This document shows positions 44,788-54,456 of a DNA stretch of 64,000 nucleotides, piece by piece. Every line of letters begins with the position of its first letter. Positions within the stretch are counted from its first letter, which is position 1. A model generated the notes under the pieces. That model was not told the origin of the DNA. It was given only the letters and a program-made list of their open reading frames with translations, and did no database searches. Both the position numbers and the translations under genes were made by a program. The stretch comes from Oscillospiraceae bacterium. GTDB taxonomy: Bacteria > Bacillota > Clostridia > Oscillospirales > Ruminococcaceae. Location of the stretch: positions 1-64,000 of the forward strand of contig JAFSCU010000054.1 of assembly GCA_017436575.1 (NCBI GenBank), written 5' to 3'.

Positions 44788-47700
44788 CTATTCTTCAATT
44801 TTACATTCGCGCAGTATATTCAGCACATCATTCATAACCTGCAGTGGCTGTTTTGACTGTGGAATAGTCGCCTGGATAAATGGTTTGTTGGTTGAATTTA
44901 TACCGATTTTGTACGGCACTTCCTTGAGGAATTTCATCATATCAATATCGCCGAATCTGTCGCCATAGAAAACAATGTTTTCTTTGCGCTGTACAATTTC
45001 TGTAATGCCCAGTGATGCTGCCAGCACGCGAAGCAGAGATATATCAATCAAGCCCATAACGCTGTCCGGCACATCGCCATAGCGGTCCACCAGTTCGTCA
45101 ATCAGGTCGTCTACATCGTCCGGTGTTTCCAGTGAAGCAATACGTTTATAGGCTTCGATTCTGTTGGCAGTGGAAGAAATAAAACTGTCCGGAATAAAGG
45201 CATCCACAGAAATATCAATAACACAGTCACTTTTTTCTGTTTTTACTTTTTCCCCTCTTTCCACAGCTATGGCCTGGTTCAGCAGTTTGATGTACAGGTC
45301 ATAGCCAATAGACATCATAAATCCGGACTGTGTTTTACCCAGAATACTGCCTGCGCCACGAATCTGCAAATCTCGCATAGCGATTTTGAAGCCCGAGCCG
45401 AAAGATGTAAACTCTTTGATTGCATTCAGACGTTTAACAGCAATTTCATTCAGCACCTTGTCTTTTCTGAAAGTGAAATAAGCATAGGCTTTGCGGGTGG
45501 AACGGCCTACACGGCCACGAATCTGATACAGCTGTGCCAGACCCATATAGTCAGCATCTTCAATAACAAGAGTGTTGGCATTGGAAACATCGATACCGGT
45601 TTCGATAATTGTGGTACACACCAGTATATCAATTTCACCGTTCATCAGCTGCTGCCACACTGCTGACAGGCTGGCTTCGTCCATTTTGCCGTGGGCAACG
45701 CCGATTCTGGCTTCCGGTGCCATTTTCTGCACACGCTGAACACACAGGTCTATGGTTTCCACACGGTTGTGCAGATAATAACACTGGCCACCGCGGTTAA
45801 GTTCCCTGTTCAGTGCTGCGGCTATAATGCTTTCGTTGTATTCACTTACATAGGTTTCGATAGGTATTCTGTCCACCGGTGGCTGTTCAATAGTAGACAT
45901 ATCTCGTATGCCGTTAAGCGCCATCGACAGAGTACGCGGAATAGGTGTGGCCGACAGTGTCAGCACGTCCACACCGGTAAACCCTTCCACCAGTTTTTCT
46001 TTATGGGCAACACCAAAACGCTGTTCTTCGTCAATGATAACCAGCCCCAGATTTTTAAACTTTACACTTTTCTGTATAAGGGCATGGGTGCCGATAACAA
46101 TATCTGCCACACCGTCGTTGATATCGCGGATAGTGGCCTGGCGCTGTTTTGGTGTGCGGAATCGGGACAACAACTGTATGTTCATAGGGAAACTTTCCAT
46201 ACGCTGTATAAATGTATTGTAATGCTGCCATGCCAGCACTGTAGTAGGTACCAGTACAGCCACCTGTTTGCCGCTCATAACAGCTTTGAAAGCAGCACGC
46301 AGAGCAACCTCAGTTTTACCTACACCAACGTCACCGCACAAAAGGCGTTCCATAGGATGTGTGGATTCCATATCCCTTTTTATTTCAGATATGGCACGCA
46401 GCTGATCGTCTGTTTCTTCATAAATAAATCTTGCTTCAAAGTCACGCTGCCACTCGCTGTCAGGGTCGTGGGCAAAGCCTTTTGCCCTTTCGCGCTTGGC
46501 ATACAGCTCAATAAGCTCTTTTGCCATTTCTTCGGTGGCTTTTCTGGCTTTCTGCTTGGTTTTGTTCCAGCTTTCACCGCCCAGTTTTGACAGGGAAACC
46601 TTTTCGTCATCTTTTGCATAGGTGTAACGGCTGATAAGGTCCAGCTGGGTTACAGGCACATAAAGGCTGTCTTTACCGGCAAATTTAATCAGCAGATAGT
46701 CTTTTGTAACCCCCTGCATACTTACATTGTGTATACCGTCATAAATGCCGATACCATAGTTCTGATGCACCACATAGTCACCTTTTGAAATCTGGTCGAT
46801 AGATGTAATGGCATCTTTGTTTTTCTTTTTAGGTTTGGCGGTGGCAACATTCTGTTTGTGACCGGTGATAAGCCGTATTTTCTGCATCGGCAGGTCAAAA
46901 CCCTGATGGGTGCGGCCGTAGGTTACAGCAACGGTACCGGGCTGCAACAGGCTGTCTTTTTCAGTAAAATAGGCATTGAAACCCATATCCTGCAAATCGC
47001 CGGCCAGTGTCTGTGCAGATTTTTTGGTGCCTGCCAGCACCATGATTTTGTATTTCTGGTTTACAAGTGAGGTTATATCCTCGCTTAAAACCTTATACTC
47101 TCCATTCCAGCCATTAAGGGCGTGGCAGGAAATGGACACCATCTGTGACAGTGAAAAATCTGCTGTTGTACGGACAAAATCTTCTGCAATAACAGTAGGA
47201 TATTTTTTGCATTTGTTTACAAGATAGCTGTCCGGGGCATAGTATTCTTCCATACCTTTGGAGATAATACCCTCTGTCAGCAATTGCTCAATATCTTTGT
47301 TGTGTTGCCACATTGTGGCAGAATAGCTTTCCTTTACACTGCTCCAGTCATCCAGAAAAACAATAGGATTTTCCAAATAGTCAAACAGCGTTGCCCTTTC
47401 ACTGTAACAGACAGAGATATATTTATCCATGCTCCGTGGCATTATGCCGTTTTCAAGGGTAACAATATCCTTTTCGCTGGCTGTGTCAAACTGTGTGCGC
47501 TGTCTTGGGGTAAGTGTTTTTCTGAAATCGTGAATAGCCTGCAGTGCCAGTTCACAGTCGGTGAACAGCACTTCCTTTACCGGAGAGATATGCACCTTTT
47601 TAATCTGTTCCATACGTCGTTGTGTTTCAGTGTCAAAGGTGTTGATACGGTCGATTTCATCGCCCCAAAATTCTATACGGACAGGGCTGGCCATATCAGG

Positions 47701-48243
47701 GGTGTACAGGTCCACAATATCACCACGGACAGAAAACTGGCCGGGGCCTTCCACCATTTCACGGCGGATATAGCCGGCATTTACCAGATTCTGCACCAGA
47801 GTATCCCTTTTTACCATATCGCTGTCTTTGATTGTCAGTGTATTTTCAAGAAAGCGGGACTTTGGCATTGTATACATCAGCGCGGCATCCACAGGCGAAA
47901 TAATTATTTTTGCACTGCCGCCAACCAGATTGCCCAGTGTACGGATACGGCGATATTCATACTCACGGGAAAAACTTTCCAGCGGGCGCAAGGTCAGGTC
48001 GCGGGGTGAAAACACCTGGGCGCCTGTGGTGAAAAAGGATGTATCGTCCAGCAGGCGGCTGGCACTGCGCTCGTCCTTTGTCAGAACCAGAACATGGCGG
48101 CCTGTCGCCTGCTGTATGGCAGACAGAAAGGCTGCGCGAGCAGTGCGGGACAGACCAAACAGCGCAATAGGTTGGCTGTAACTGTTTATTTCATTTATCA
48201 GTCGGGCAAATTCCCCGGTGTTTATAATTTCTTTTAAAAGCAT
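44788..48243 (-). CDS. mfd: Transcription-repair coupling factor
   Basis: The 1151-residue protein has the full Mfd layout: a UvrB-like N-terminal module (about 1-330), the CarD-like RNA polymerase interaction domain (about 480-560, KGDYVVHQNYGIGIYDGI), a RecG-like translocase with Walker A CGDVGVGKTEVALRAA and DEEQRFGVAHKEKL, and a C-terminal D7 domain (DVDDLIDELVDRYGDVP). It removes stalled RNA polymerase and recruits UvrA. The length is typical. pth and prs lie upstream on the same strand, with a GNAT gene between, a neighbourhood conserved in Firmicutes. Confidence 0.97.
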   Translation of the reverse strand: MLLKEIINTGEFARLINEINSYSQPIALFGLSRTARAAFLSAIQQATGRHVLVLTKDERSASRLLDDTSFFTTGAQVFSPRDLTLRPLESFSREYEYRRIRTLGNLVGGSAKIIISPVDAALMYTMPKSRFLENTLTIKDSDMVKRDTLVQNLVNAGYIRREMVEGPGQFSVRGDIVDLYTPDMASPVRIEFWGDEIDRINTFDTETQRRMEQIKKVHISPVKEVLFTDCELALQAIHDFRKTLTPRQRTQFDTASEKDIVTLENGIMPRSMDKYISVCYSERATLFDYLENPIVFLDDWSSVKESYSATMWQHNKDIEQLLTEGIISKGMEEYYAPDSYLVNKCKKYPTVIAEDFVRTTADFSLSQMVSISCHALNGWNGEYKVLSEDITSLVNQKYKIMVLAGTKKSAQTLAGDLQDMGFNAYFTEKDSLLQPGTVAVTYGRTHQGFDLPMQKIRLITGHKQNVATAKPKKKNKDAITSIDQISKGDYVVHQNYGIGIYDGIHNVSMQGVTKDYLLIKFAGKDSLYVPVTQLDLISRYTYAKDDEKVSLSKLGGESWNKTKQKARKATEEMAKELIELYAKRERAKGFAHDPDSEWQRDFEARFIYEETDDQLRAISEIKRDMESTHPMERLLCGDVGVGKTEVALRAAFKAVMSGKQVAVLVPTTVLAWQHYNTFIQRMESFPMNIQLLSRFRTPKQRQATIRDINDGVADIVIGTHALIQKSVKFKNLGLVIIDEEQRFGVAHKEKLVEGFTGVDVLTLSATPIPRTLSMALNGIRDMSTIEQPPVDRIPIETYVSEYNESIIAAALNRELNRGGQCYYLHNRVETIDLCVQRVQKMAPEARIGVAHGKMDEASLSAVWQQLMNGEIDILVCTTIIETGIDVSNANTLVIEDADYMGLAQLYQIRGRVGRSTRKAYAYFTFRKDKVLNEIAVKRLNAIKEFTSFGSGFKIAMRDLQIRGAGSILGKTQSGFMMSIGYDLYIKLLNQAIAVERGEKVKTEKSDCVIDISVDAFIPDSFISSTANRIEAYKRIASLETPDDVDDLIDELVDRYGDVPDSVMGLIDISLLRVLAASLGITEIVQRKENIVFYGDRFGDIDMMKFLKEVPYKIGINSTNKPFIQATIPQSKQPLQVMNDVLNILRECKIEE

Positions 48244-48261
48244 AGTTTAACCTTTTATCTA

Positions 48262-48798
48262 TTATTTGGATAAGTCGGATTTCAGATCAATCCACTCATC
48301 CCTTGAAATAGCAAATACTTTTGTGATTTCGTTTACATCATCTTCAAATTCACTGACCTGTCTGAATCCACAGGCCATTGCAGTTTTGTATGAGGGAACA
48401 TTGGTGTGTTTCATATATGAATAAATCATATTGAATGGTGTGTTGGTAAATGTCCAGTCCCTTACGGCAGCTGCTGCTTCTGTAGCGTAACCTTTTCTTT
48501 GTTTGTCAGCTCTGATATGATAACCGATTTCAGGCTTTATTTCTCCGTCTATAATCTGCATGGTCAGACCGCAGTCACCTATCATTTCCCTTGTTTCTTT
48601 CAGACAGACTGCCCACAGACCAAAACCGAAGATTCGGTATCTTTCCATATTTCGGCTTATCCAGTTTTTTACTCTGGTCCGGTCAAATACATATGGGTAA
48701 TGCTGCATAATGGACTGGTCTGACAGCACTTTGTTCAGCGCATCAAAATCATTCTCTGTCATTTCTCGCAGATATAGGCGCTCTGCTTCAATAATCAT
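48262..48798 (-). CDS. GNAT-family N-acetyltransferase (RimJ/RimL-like)
   Basis: The 178-residue protein starts with IEAERLYLREMTENDFDAL and has the acetyl-CoA loop RADKQRKGYATEAAAAVRDW, typical of the RimJ/RimL acetyltransferase_3 type. The acceptor is unknown. GGAGG precedes the ATG. It is inserted between pth and mfd, 18 bp upstream of mfd, so it may share that transcript. Confidence 0.9.
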   Translation of the reverse strand: MIIEAERLYLREMTENDFDALNKVLSDQSIMQHYPYVFDRTRVKNWISRNMERYRIFGFGLWAVCLKETREMIGDCGLTMQIIDGEIKPEIGYHIRADKQRKGYATEAAAAVRDWTFTNTPFNMIYSYMKHTNVPSYKTAMACGFRQVSEFEDDVNEITKVFAISRDEWIDLKSDLSK

Positions 48799-48899
48799 TC
48801 CTGTATTCCTCCGTATTCAGTGTATTTGACCGCTGTATTTATTTCACACAGCAAGATATGCCGTGTAATACCCTGATAGGGGGTATCACACGGCTGTGT

Positions 48900-49487
48900 T
48901 TATCTGTTATATAAATTCATGGCTTTATCAGACTGACCGTCAATCATCAACTGCACAGCCTGATATGCGCTGTCAAATTTTTCTGACAACAGTTTTCGGT
49001 CGCCATCGGTAAATTTGCCCAAAACCCAGTCGGCAAGGTCGTATTCCGGGTGTGGTTTTTCGCCCACGCCCAGTTTGATGCGCGGAAACGCGTCCCCCAT
49101 GTGGGATATAATACTTTTGATTCCGTTGTGACCGCCTGCGCTGCCTTTAAGGCGGATGCGCATTTTGCCCACAGCCATGGATACATCATCATATATTATA
49201 ACCACATTTTCAGGTGGAATTTTGTAAAACCTTGCGGCTGCGCCTACTGCTTCACCAGACAGATTCATAAAAGTCTGTGGTTTAAGGATTATAATCTTTT
49301 TATCCTTGTATTTCCAAGTGCCGTAAAGCGCTTTGAACTTGGCCTTGTCCAGTTTCACTCCTGTTTTGTCACAGATGTAGTCAACACAGGCAAATCCTAT
49401 ATTGTGGCGTGTATTGTCATACTTGGCACCTGGGTTGCCCAGGCCAACTATCATATAATCAGCGCCTTGTGTATTTTTAAAAAACAT
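48900..49487 (-). CDS. pth: Peptidyl-tRNA hydrolase
   Basis: The 195-residue protein has the family core MIVGLGNPGAKYDNTRHNIGF with the catalytic His, KPQTFMNLSGEAV, and the IYDDVSMAVGKMRIRLKGSAGGHNGIKSI stretch. It releases peptides from peptidyl-tRNA. The start at 49487 adds an 11-residue MFFKNTQGADY lead. A start at the internal ATG (49454) is also possible. It lies 9 bp after prs. Confidence 0.95.
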   Translation of the reverse strand: MFFKNTQGADYMIVGLGNPGAKYDNTRHNIGFACVDYICDKTGVKLDKAKFKALYGTWKYKDKKIIILKPQTFMNLSGEAVGAAARFYKIPPENVVIIYDDVSMAVGKMRIRLKGSAGGHNGIKSIISHMGDAFPRIKLGVGEKPHPEYDLADWVLGKFTDGDRKLLSEKFDSAYQAVQLMIDGQSDKAMNLYNR

Positions 49488-49496
49488 AGTCAGATA

Positions 49497-50447
49497 TTAC
49501 AGGTTGAACAGTGTGGAAACAGACTGGTCAGCATAGATTCTCTGAATTGCCTGTGCAAACAGTGGAGCAACTGTTTCAACTTTGATTTTGCCCAGTTTTT
49601 TGTCTTCAGCAAGTGGAATAGTATCCAGAAGGATCAGTTCTTCCAGAGCACTGTCTCTGATTCTTTCGATTGCAGGGCCGGACAGGATGCCGTGTGTTGC
49701 ACATGCACGAACTGATTTTGCACCGCGTTCTTTCAGTGCGTTTGCAGCGTTGCACAGTGTACCGGCTGTGTCGATAATATCGTCGATGATAAGCAGGTTT
49801 TTGTCTTTGATGTCGCCGATGATGTTCATAATTTCAGAAACATTTGGTTTTGGACGGCGTTTGTCGATAATAGCGATTGGCACATCAAGTCTGTTTGCAA
49901 TTTTTCTTGCACGGTTAACGCTGCCCAGGTCGGGTGAAACGATAACCAGGTCATCCAGTTCTTTTCTTTCGATGTACTGAGACAGGATTGGCATACCTTC
50001 CAGATGGTCCAGAGGAATGTTGAAAAAGCCCTGAATCTGTGCTGCATGCAGGTCCATTGTAAGAACTCTGTCTGCGCCTGCTGCGGAAATAAGGTCAGCA
50101 ACCAGTTTTGCACTGATAGGGTCACGGGATTTGCTCTTTCTATCCTGACGGGCATAGCCAAAATATGGGATAACAGCTGTGATACGGCCTGCAGAAGCAC
50201 GTTTCATTGCGTCAATCATAATCAGCAGTTCCATAAGGTTGTCGTTAACAGGTGTGCATGTTGACTGGATGATGAAAACATCGCTGCCGCGAACTGTTTC
50301 ACCGATGGAAACATTGATTTCACCGTCAGAGAATGTACCTACTGTACATTTGCTCAGTGGCAGACCCAGCTGTGCAGCAATTTTTTCTGCCAGTGGAATG
50401 TTTGAGTTACATGCGAAAAGTTTGATGTCTTTGCCATGAATATTCAT
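49497..50447 (-). CDS. prs: Ribose-phosphate pyrophosphokinase
   Basis: The 316-residue protein has the class I PRPP synthetase motifs: the ribose-5-phosphate/PRPP loop NLLIIDDIIDTAGTLCNAA, the flexible ATP site segment GYARQDRKSKSRDPISAKL, and DLHAAQIQGFFNIPLDHL. It makes PRPP for nucleotide synthesis, including the PyrE step encoded elsewhere in this window. GAGGT precedes the ATG. pth is downstream with a 9-bp gap. Confidence 0.97.
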   Translation of the reverse strand: MNIHGKDIKLFACNSNIPLAEKIAAQLGLPLSKCTVGTFSDGEINVSIGETVRGSDVFIIQSTCTPVNDNLMELLIMIDAMKRASAGRITAVIPYFGYARQDRKSKSRDPISAKLVADLISAAGADRVLTMDLHAAQIQGFFNIPLDHLEGMPILSQYIERKELDDLVIVSPDLGSVNRARKIANRLDVPIAIIDKRRPKPNVSEIMNIIGDIKDKNLLIIDDIIDTAGTLCNAANALKERGAKSVRACATHGILSGPAIERIRDSALEELILLDTIPLAEDKKLGKIKVETVAPLFAQAIQRIYADQSVSTLFNL

Positions 50448-50534
50448 CTCATTTACCTCTTACTCATTTTTTGTAGCCAGATAATGACAAAATATATGTA
50501 AAATCTGATTTTATTTACATATTATTATAATTAT

Positions 50535-50562
50535 ATCATACCGCATTTATAGTTTTTTTCAA
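50535..50562 (-). promoter_or_regulatory. Probable promoter of prs
   Basis: On the minus strand TTGAAA (50557-50562), a 16-bp spacer and TATGAT (50535-50540) lie about 88 bp before the prs ATG. Confidence 0.5.
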
Positions 50563-50706
50563 GTGTCAGTGGCTCTTTTCTACAAAAATTGTATATATTT
50601 ATCAAAATTTTCCACTGTTTTCAATTATTTTTGCACTTAATGTTAACAACTTTATGTAAAGCCTGATTGTCAGGTGATAAAACCTGTATGATTTTTAAAA
50701 ATACTG

Positions 50707-50735
50707 TTGTAAAAACCAGTATTAAGTAGTAAAAT
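50707..50735 (+). promoter_or_regulatory. Probable promoter of the MFS gene
   Basis: TTGTAA (50707-50712), a 17-bp spacer and TAAAAT (50730-50735) lie 47 bp before the ATG. Confidence 0.6.
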
Positions 50736-50781
50736 GTATGGGTTGTAATCAACACATAAAATAACAAACGGAGAAAACAAA

Positions 50782-51990
50782 ATGGGACTTATTAAAAAAT
50801 ACAATCTTACATTGTTTTTTGTAATATATTTTAGCTATACATTTGTGTCCAACTTTGTACACCCTGTTACACCTGCATTTCTGCAGATGATAAACTGTTC
50901 CAACAGCATGTTCGGTTTCGCTTTTGCCGCAATGGCATTGGGTCAGTTTCTGGTAAGTGCGCTGTGGGGCAAAGTTGGTGACAGAATGGGCTATGCAAAA
51001 GCAACAGCTTTCGGCTTTATCGGCTATGGTTTGTCTGCCATCATTTTTTCAATGGCAACCAGCTGGCACCTGGTAGTGCTGGGCAGATTTATCGGTGGTA
51101 TCGCCCTGGCCAGTGTACAGGTAAACAGCATGGCATATATTGCTGCACTGCCGGCCCCGGCTGAAGACAGAAACAGACTGCTGGTTATCTATTCATCAAT
51201 GATGGGTATCGGCGGTGCTTTCGGCTTCCTGGTGGGCGGTCTTATCGGCGACATCAACCTGTATTATTCTTTCTATGCACAGAGTGGTGTGCTGATGTGT
51301 ATGGCAGCCATTACATATTTCTGTATAAAAGAACATTCCAACTTTGAAAAGAAAACAGACAAGCTGGCTTTCAGTGATGTAAACCCATTTACATCCATTG
51401 CCGCCAGTGCAAAAATGCTGAACGTGACTATTGCAGTTTTCCTGGCCAGTGCTTTGCTGACATTTTTTGCCTCCACAGGCTTTGACCAGAACTTCAATTA
51501 CTTCCTGCGTGCAAAATTCAACTTTGCACCATCTTCATCAGGTATGTTCAAAGCTGTTGTAGGTACAATTTCACTTACAATGAATATGACAATCAATATG
51601 TGGATTGTAAAAAGATTCAATATTTCAAAGGCAATGTGTGTAACAATTATGCTGGCAGGTGCATCTTTGGTGGGTGTGGTAATGGCACCAAACCAGACAG
51701 TGGTAATGGCATTTGCACTGATGTACTATGCATTTTACGCAATCTACACACCACTGCAGCAGGCAGTAATGCTGAAAAATGACGATGATTCATCAAAAGG
51801 TGCTGTTGCAGGTCTGTTCAACACCAGCCGCAGTATTGGTATGATGGCAGGGCCTACATTTGCCGGTCTGATTTTTGATGTAAACCCTAACTATGCATTT
51901 ATTGCCTTTGCAATGGCACTGATGCTGGCAGCAGTTGTAGGCTGGAAAAACTATCTGCAGCTGAAAGAAAAAGGCGTTTACGACAGATAA
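50782..51990 (+). CDS. MFS transporter
   Basis: The 402-residue protein has 12 membrane segments and the MFS loop 2-3 motif GKVGDRMGYAKATAFG, with a related loop in the second half. There are few charged residues in the helices. The family cannot be narrowed to a substrate from this sequence. GGAG lies 8 bp before the ATG. It is monocistronic with a terminator after it. Confidence 0.9.
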   Translation: MGLIKKYNLTLFFVIYFSYTFVSNFVHPVTPAFLQMINCSNSMFGFAFAAMALGQFLVSALWGKVGDRMGYAKATAFGFIGYGLSAIIFSMATSWHLVVLGRFIGGIALASVQVNSMAYIAALPAPAEDRNRLLVIYSSMMGIGGAFGFLVGGLIGDINLYYSFYAQSGVLMCMAAITYFCIKEHSNFEKKTDKLAFSDVNPFTSIAASAKMLNVTIAVFLASALLTFFASTGFDQNFNYFLRAKFNFAPSSSGMFKAVVGTISLTMNMTINMWIVKRFNISKAMCVTIMLAGASLVGVVMAPNQTVVMAFALMYYAFYAIYTPLQQAVMLKNDDDSSKGAVAGLFNTSRSIGMMAGPTFAGLIFDVNPNYAFIAFAMALMLAAVVGWKNYLQLKEKGVYDR

Positions 51991-52041
51991 TTTTACACAA
52001 ATCGTTATATTCCTGTTTAAATTTACAATTTGTAAATAAAC

Positions 52042-52071
52042 AACACCGCAGATTATAAAATCTGCGGTGTT
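52042..52071. terminator. Terminator between the MFS gene and the convergent membrane-protein gene
   Basis: AACACCGCAGA and TCTGCGGTGTT form an 11-bp stem followed by ATTTAT. It lies between convergent genes. Confidence 0.8.
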
Positions 52072-52073
52072 AT

Positions 52074-52850
52074 TTATAAATTAAACCATATTTCTGATGT
52101 ATCAAATTTTTCCGGATATGCAGTGTAAATAATTATTTTTTCTACTGCCAGTGGCTGGCTGTATTCCAGGTTTATGCGGTGTTTATACATATATGCAACA
52201 TCCTGTGGGGTCAGTTCATAGTCATAATCCTGTGGCCAGATATTTATATCGTGAAGATAAATATCATTTTCTTCCATTTCCCACTCATTGTTGTGAATAT
52301 AAATTTCTGCCTCTTTGCCTTTGTAAAGGATTTCCACTTTATAGCTGTCTGTAAGGCTGTCAGCCTTTACCAGTTCCAGACAGTCTTTGACCCTGAAGCC
52401 GCTGCCCGCCACATTGAAATCGCCACGCAGCACAATGCTGTCCTGTGAATAGTCGCAGTCCACTGTTTCGCTGACAGTCTGCACAGACCAGTCAAGGATA
52501 TATGGCGGGTAAGGATAAATATCAAAATCCTGTGTGTAATCATCATCTGCCAGGTCGCAGACAGCGGAAAGCGCCACAGAAACCGCCATGGTAATCAATA
52601 TGGTTCTGTATCTTATTTTACCCAGCTTTTTATTGAAGGTAATCCTGAGAAACAGGAATGAAAAGCCAAAGGCGAAGACCGCAAGGCCAAGACCCCCCAG
52701 AATATATTGTGTGGGAAAAACAGCGTATCTGGCAAACCAGTAAATCTGTATCATCTGCTGCCACAGAATATAGCCGGACACCAGAAAAAACATAATTCCC
52801 AGCGGACCGGTATAAATAATTTTTAAAAGCATACCGATTGTTTTAAACAC
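52074..52850 (-). CDS. Hypothetical membrane protein, start uncertain
   Basis: The protein (about 252-271 residues) has three hydrophobic segments near the N-terminus and an acidic, Tyr-rich C-terminal domain of about 160 residues, probably outside the membrane. No family is recognised. The start is unclear. ATG 52832 and GTG 52850 have no convincing ribosome binding site. AAAGGA is found 7 bp before an in-frame ATA at 52889, so the original start may have been there. It is followed by the shared terminator. Confidence 0.6.
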   Translation of the reverse strand: MFKTIGMLLKIIYTGPLGIMFFLVSGYILWQQMIQIYWFARYAVFPTQYILGGLGLAVFAFGFSFLFLRITFNKKLGKIRYRTILITMAVSVALSAVCDLADDDYTQDFDIYPYPPYILDWSVQTVSETVDCDYSQDSIVLRGDFNVAGSGFRVKDCLELVKADSLTDSYKVEILYKGKEAEIYIHNNEWEMEENDIYLHDINIWPQDYDYELTPQDVAYMYKHRINLEYSQPLAVEKIIIYTAYPEKFDTSEIWFNL

Positions 52851-52942
52851 AGCTTTTACCAGCTGCGGAAAAGTTTTCTGATTGTCTATAGATGATTCCT
52901 TTCTTTAATAGCAGTATATCATATATGGTACAATAAATCTAT

Positions 52943-52976
52943 AAAAAGCGGAACCGTGAACCCGATTCCGCTTTTT
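52943..52976. terminator. Terminator after the Sel1-repeat gene
   Basis: AAAAAGCGGAA and TTCCGCTTTTT form an 11-bp stem just after the Sel1-repeat stop codon on the minus strand, with A/T runs on both sides. Confidence 0.85.
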
Positions 52977-52982
52977 ATGTTT

Positions 52983-54380
52983 TTAAATTCTGCTGTGTGA
53001 ATTTTTGGATTTGCGTTTTGGTGCCGTCTTTGCTGTCCGCATATTGAATTCCATCCGCTGATATTTATCCAGCAATATCTTGCATCTGGAGTAATATGTA
53101 GCGATATAGTTTATCTGGCCATTTTCTTTCTTTACGATATTTTCTGGTTTTTTCTGATAGCCGTTTGTTTTGTTATACATTAAATCTATGTAATATTTAT
53201 ATTTGGCTATAAATCCATCCACTGCGGCTTTCTTTTCAGCCTGTGCCTGTACCAGTGGACCATATGGTCTTTTCATTCTGATAAACAGGAATACCGATAC
53301 AGCAAAAATCAAACCAAACTGACCTAAACCGAAATTTTTAAACATTGCCAGAACAGCAGGCACAACGGCAGGCAGCAACAGTATTGCCCCTATAACAAAA
53401 GGTTTACTGCGTGTGAAACCTGGTTTTGGGTCCGGCTTCGCAAGAATGGCCTCTACGTTGTTTACATCATTATTGTTGAGCATACCTACAAAACGATTTT
53501 CATTTACAGCTTTGGCATAAAATTTATCTGCCTCATTGGATATATGGAAATATTCTTTTCTGTAACTGGTAATCAATACTTTCTCATAGGTTTCTATATC
53601 CGGCTTTGAAAGAAAGCTTTTATAACAGGTATAGCCGACGTTTTCTCTTTGTTCCAAAGAATAATCCTTCTGTTTTTTCAGCAGCTGTGGGAAAGGGATT
53701 TCGGCTTCTGCATCATATGGGGGTTCCCCTATTACCGAAATTCTTTCTTCCAGTGTGCCACTGCCTGTGCGCAGTCTGTCCTCGTATTCTTTTTGCGCAG
53801 TTGTGTCACCACGTGCCGCAGCATCTTTGTACCACTGGAAAGCTTCACTATAAACTCTTTTCAGTTCGGGTACATTGCTTCTTCTGTCGTAGTCCATGGC
53901 GTAATCTATGGCCGGTTTATATCCCTGCTGTGCAGACCGCAGCAAAAGTCTGACGCCTTCTTTCAAATCCATCTTCAGATATTCATTATCGGTAAGATAA
54001 TAATCTGCCAGGTTGTACTGGGCCACTTTTCCGCCCTGTTCGGCAGCTTTTTTAAACAGTTCTATGGCTTTTCTTACATCCTTTTCTACACCCTGGCCTT
54101 TAGTGTATAAAACAGCCAGATTGTTCATCGCCTTAGTATTATCCTGCCGGGCGGCCAATGTATACCAATGTGCCGCTTTTTCATAGTCCTGTCTGACACC
54201 ATTGCCATTATGATACCATGACCCCAGCTTCGCCTGTGCAATATCATTACCTTGTTCAGCCAGACTTAATGTAGCATCCAGGTCATCAAAGTACATCATC
54301 ATTATTTCATTCAGTGCTTTTTCAGAATCTGATACTCTGTTCAGCCGTTCCAACCGTTCTTTTGTATCTTTATTTTCCAT
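52983..54380 (-). CDS. Sel1-repeat (TPR-like) membrane-anchored protein
   Basis: The 465-residue protein has at least four Sel1-like repeats between about 40 and 200 (AQAKLGSWYHNGNGVRQDYEKA, AMNNLAVLYTKGQGVEKDVRKA and AQYNLADYYL units). Two membrane segments lie at about 328-350 and 355-372, and a basic C-terminal tail ends in KRKSKNSHSRI. There is no signal peptide. The repeats suggest a scaffold for protein contacts on the cytoplasmic side. GGAG precedes the ATG. Its role is unknown. Confidence 0.85.
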   Translation of the reverse strand: MENKDTKERLERLNRVSDSEKALNEIMMMYFDDLDATLSLAEQGNDIAQAKLGSWYHNGNGVRQDYEKAAHWYTLAARQDNTKAMNNLAVLYTKGQGVEKDVRKAIELFKKAAEQGGKVAQYNLADYYLTDNEYLKMDLKEGVRLLLRSAQQGYKPAIDYAMDYDRRSNVPELKRVYSEAFQWYKDAAARGDTTAQKEYEDRLRTGSGTLEERISVIGEPPYDAEAEIPFPQLLKKQKDYSLEQRENVGYTCYKSFLSKPDIETYEKVLITSYRKEYFHISNEADKFYAKAVNENRFVGMLNNNDVNNVEAILAKPDPKPGFTRSKPFVIGAILLLPAVVPAVLAMFKNFGLGQFGLIFAVSVFLFIRMKRPYGPLVQAQAEKKAAVDGFIAKYKYYIDLMYNKTNGYQKKPENIVKKENGQINYIATYYSRCKILLDKYQRMEFNMRTAKTAPKRKSKNSHSRI

Positions 54381-54456
54381 AATTCATTCTCCGGATATAA
54401 CATTTTTCAGAATAGTATCAGAAATCACACACATGCTATGGGTGCTTTACAGTCTG

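Larger units (their letters stand above)
50448..50781. other. Intergenic region between divergent prs and MFS genes
   Basis: The 334-bp AT-rich gap holds a promoter on each strand. I see no gene or repeat in the middle part (about 50565-50705). Confidence 0.5.

Noticed and set aside
45691-46590. 299-codon open frame on the plus strand opposite mfd
   Set aside because: It mirrors the well-supported mfd gene, has a Cys/His/Phe-rich composition typical of antisense translation and no ribosome binding site.
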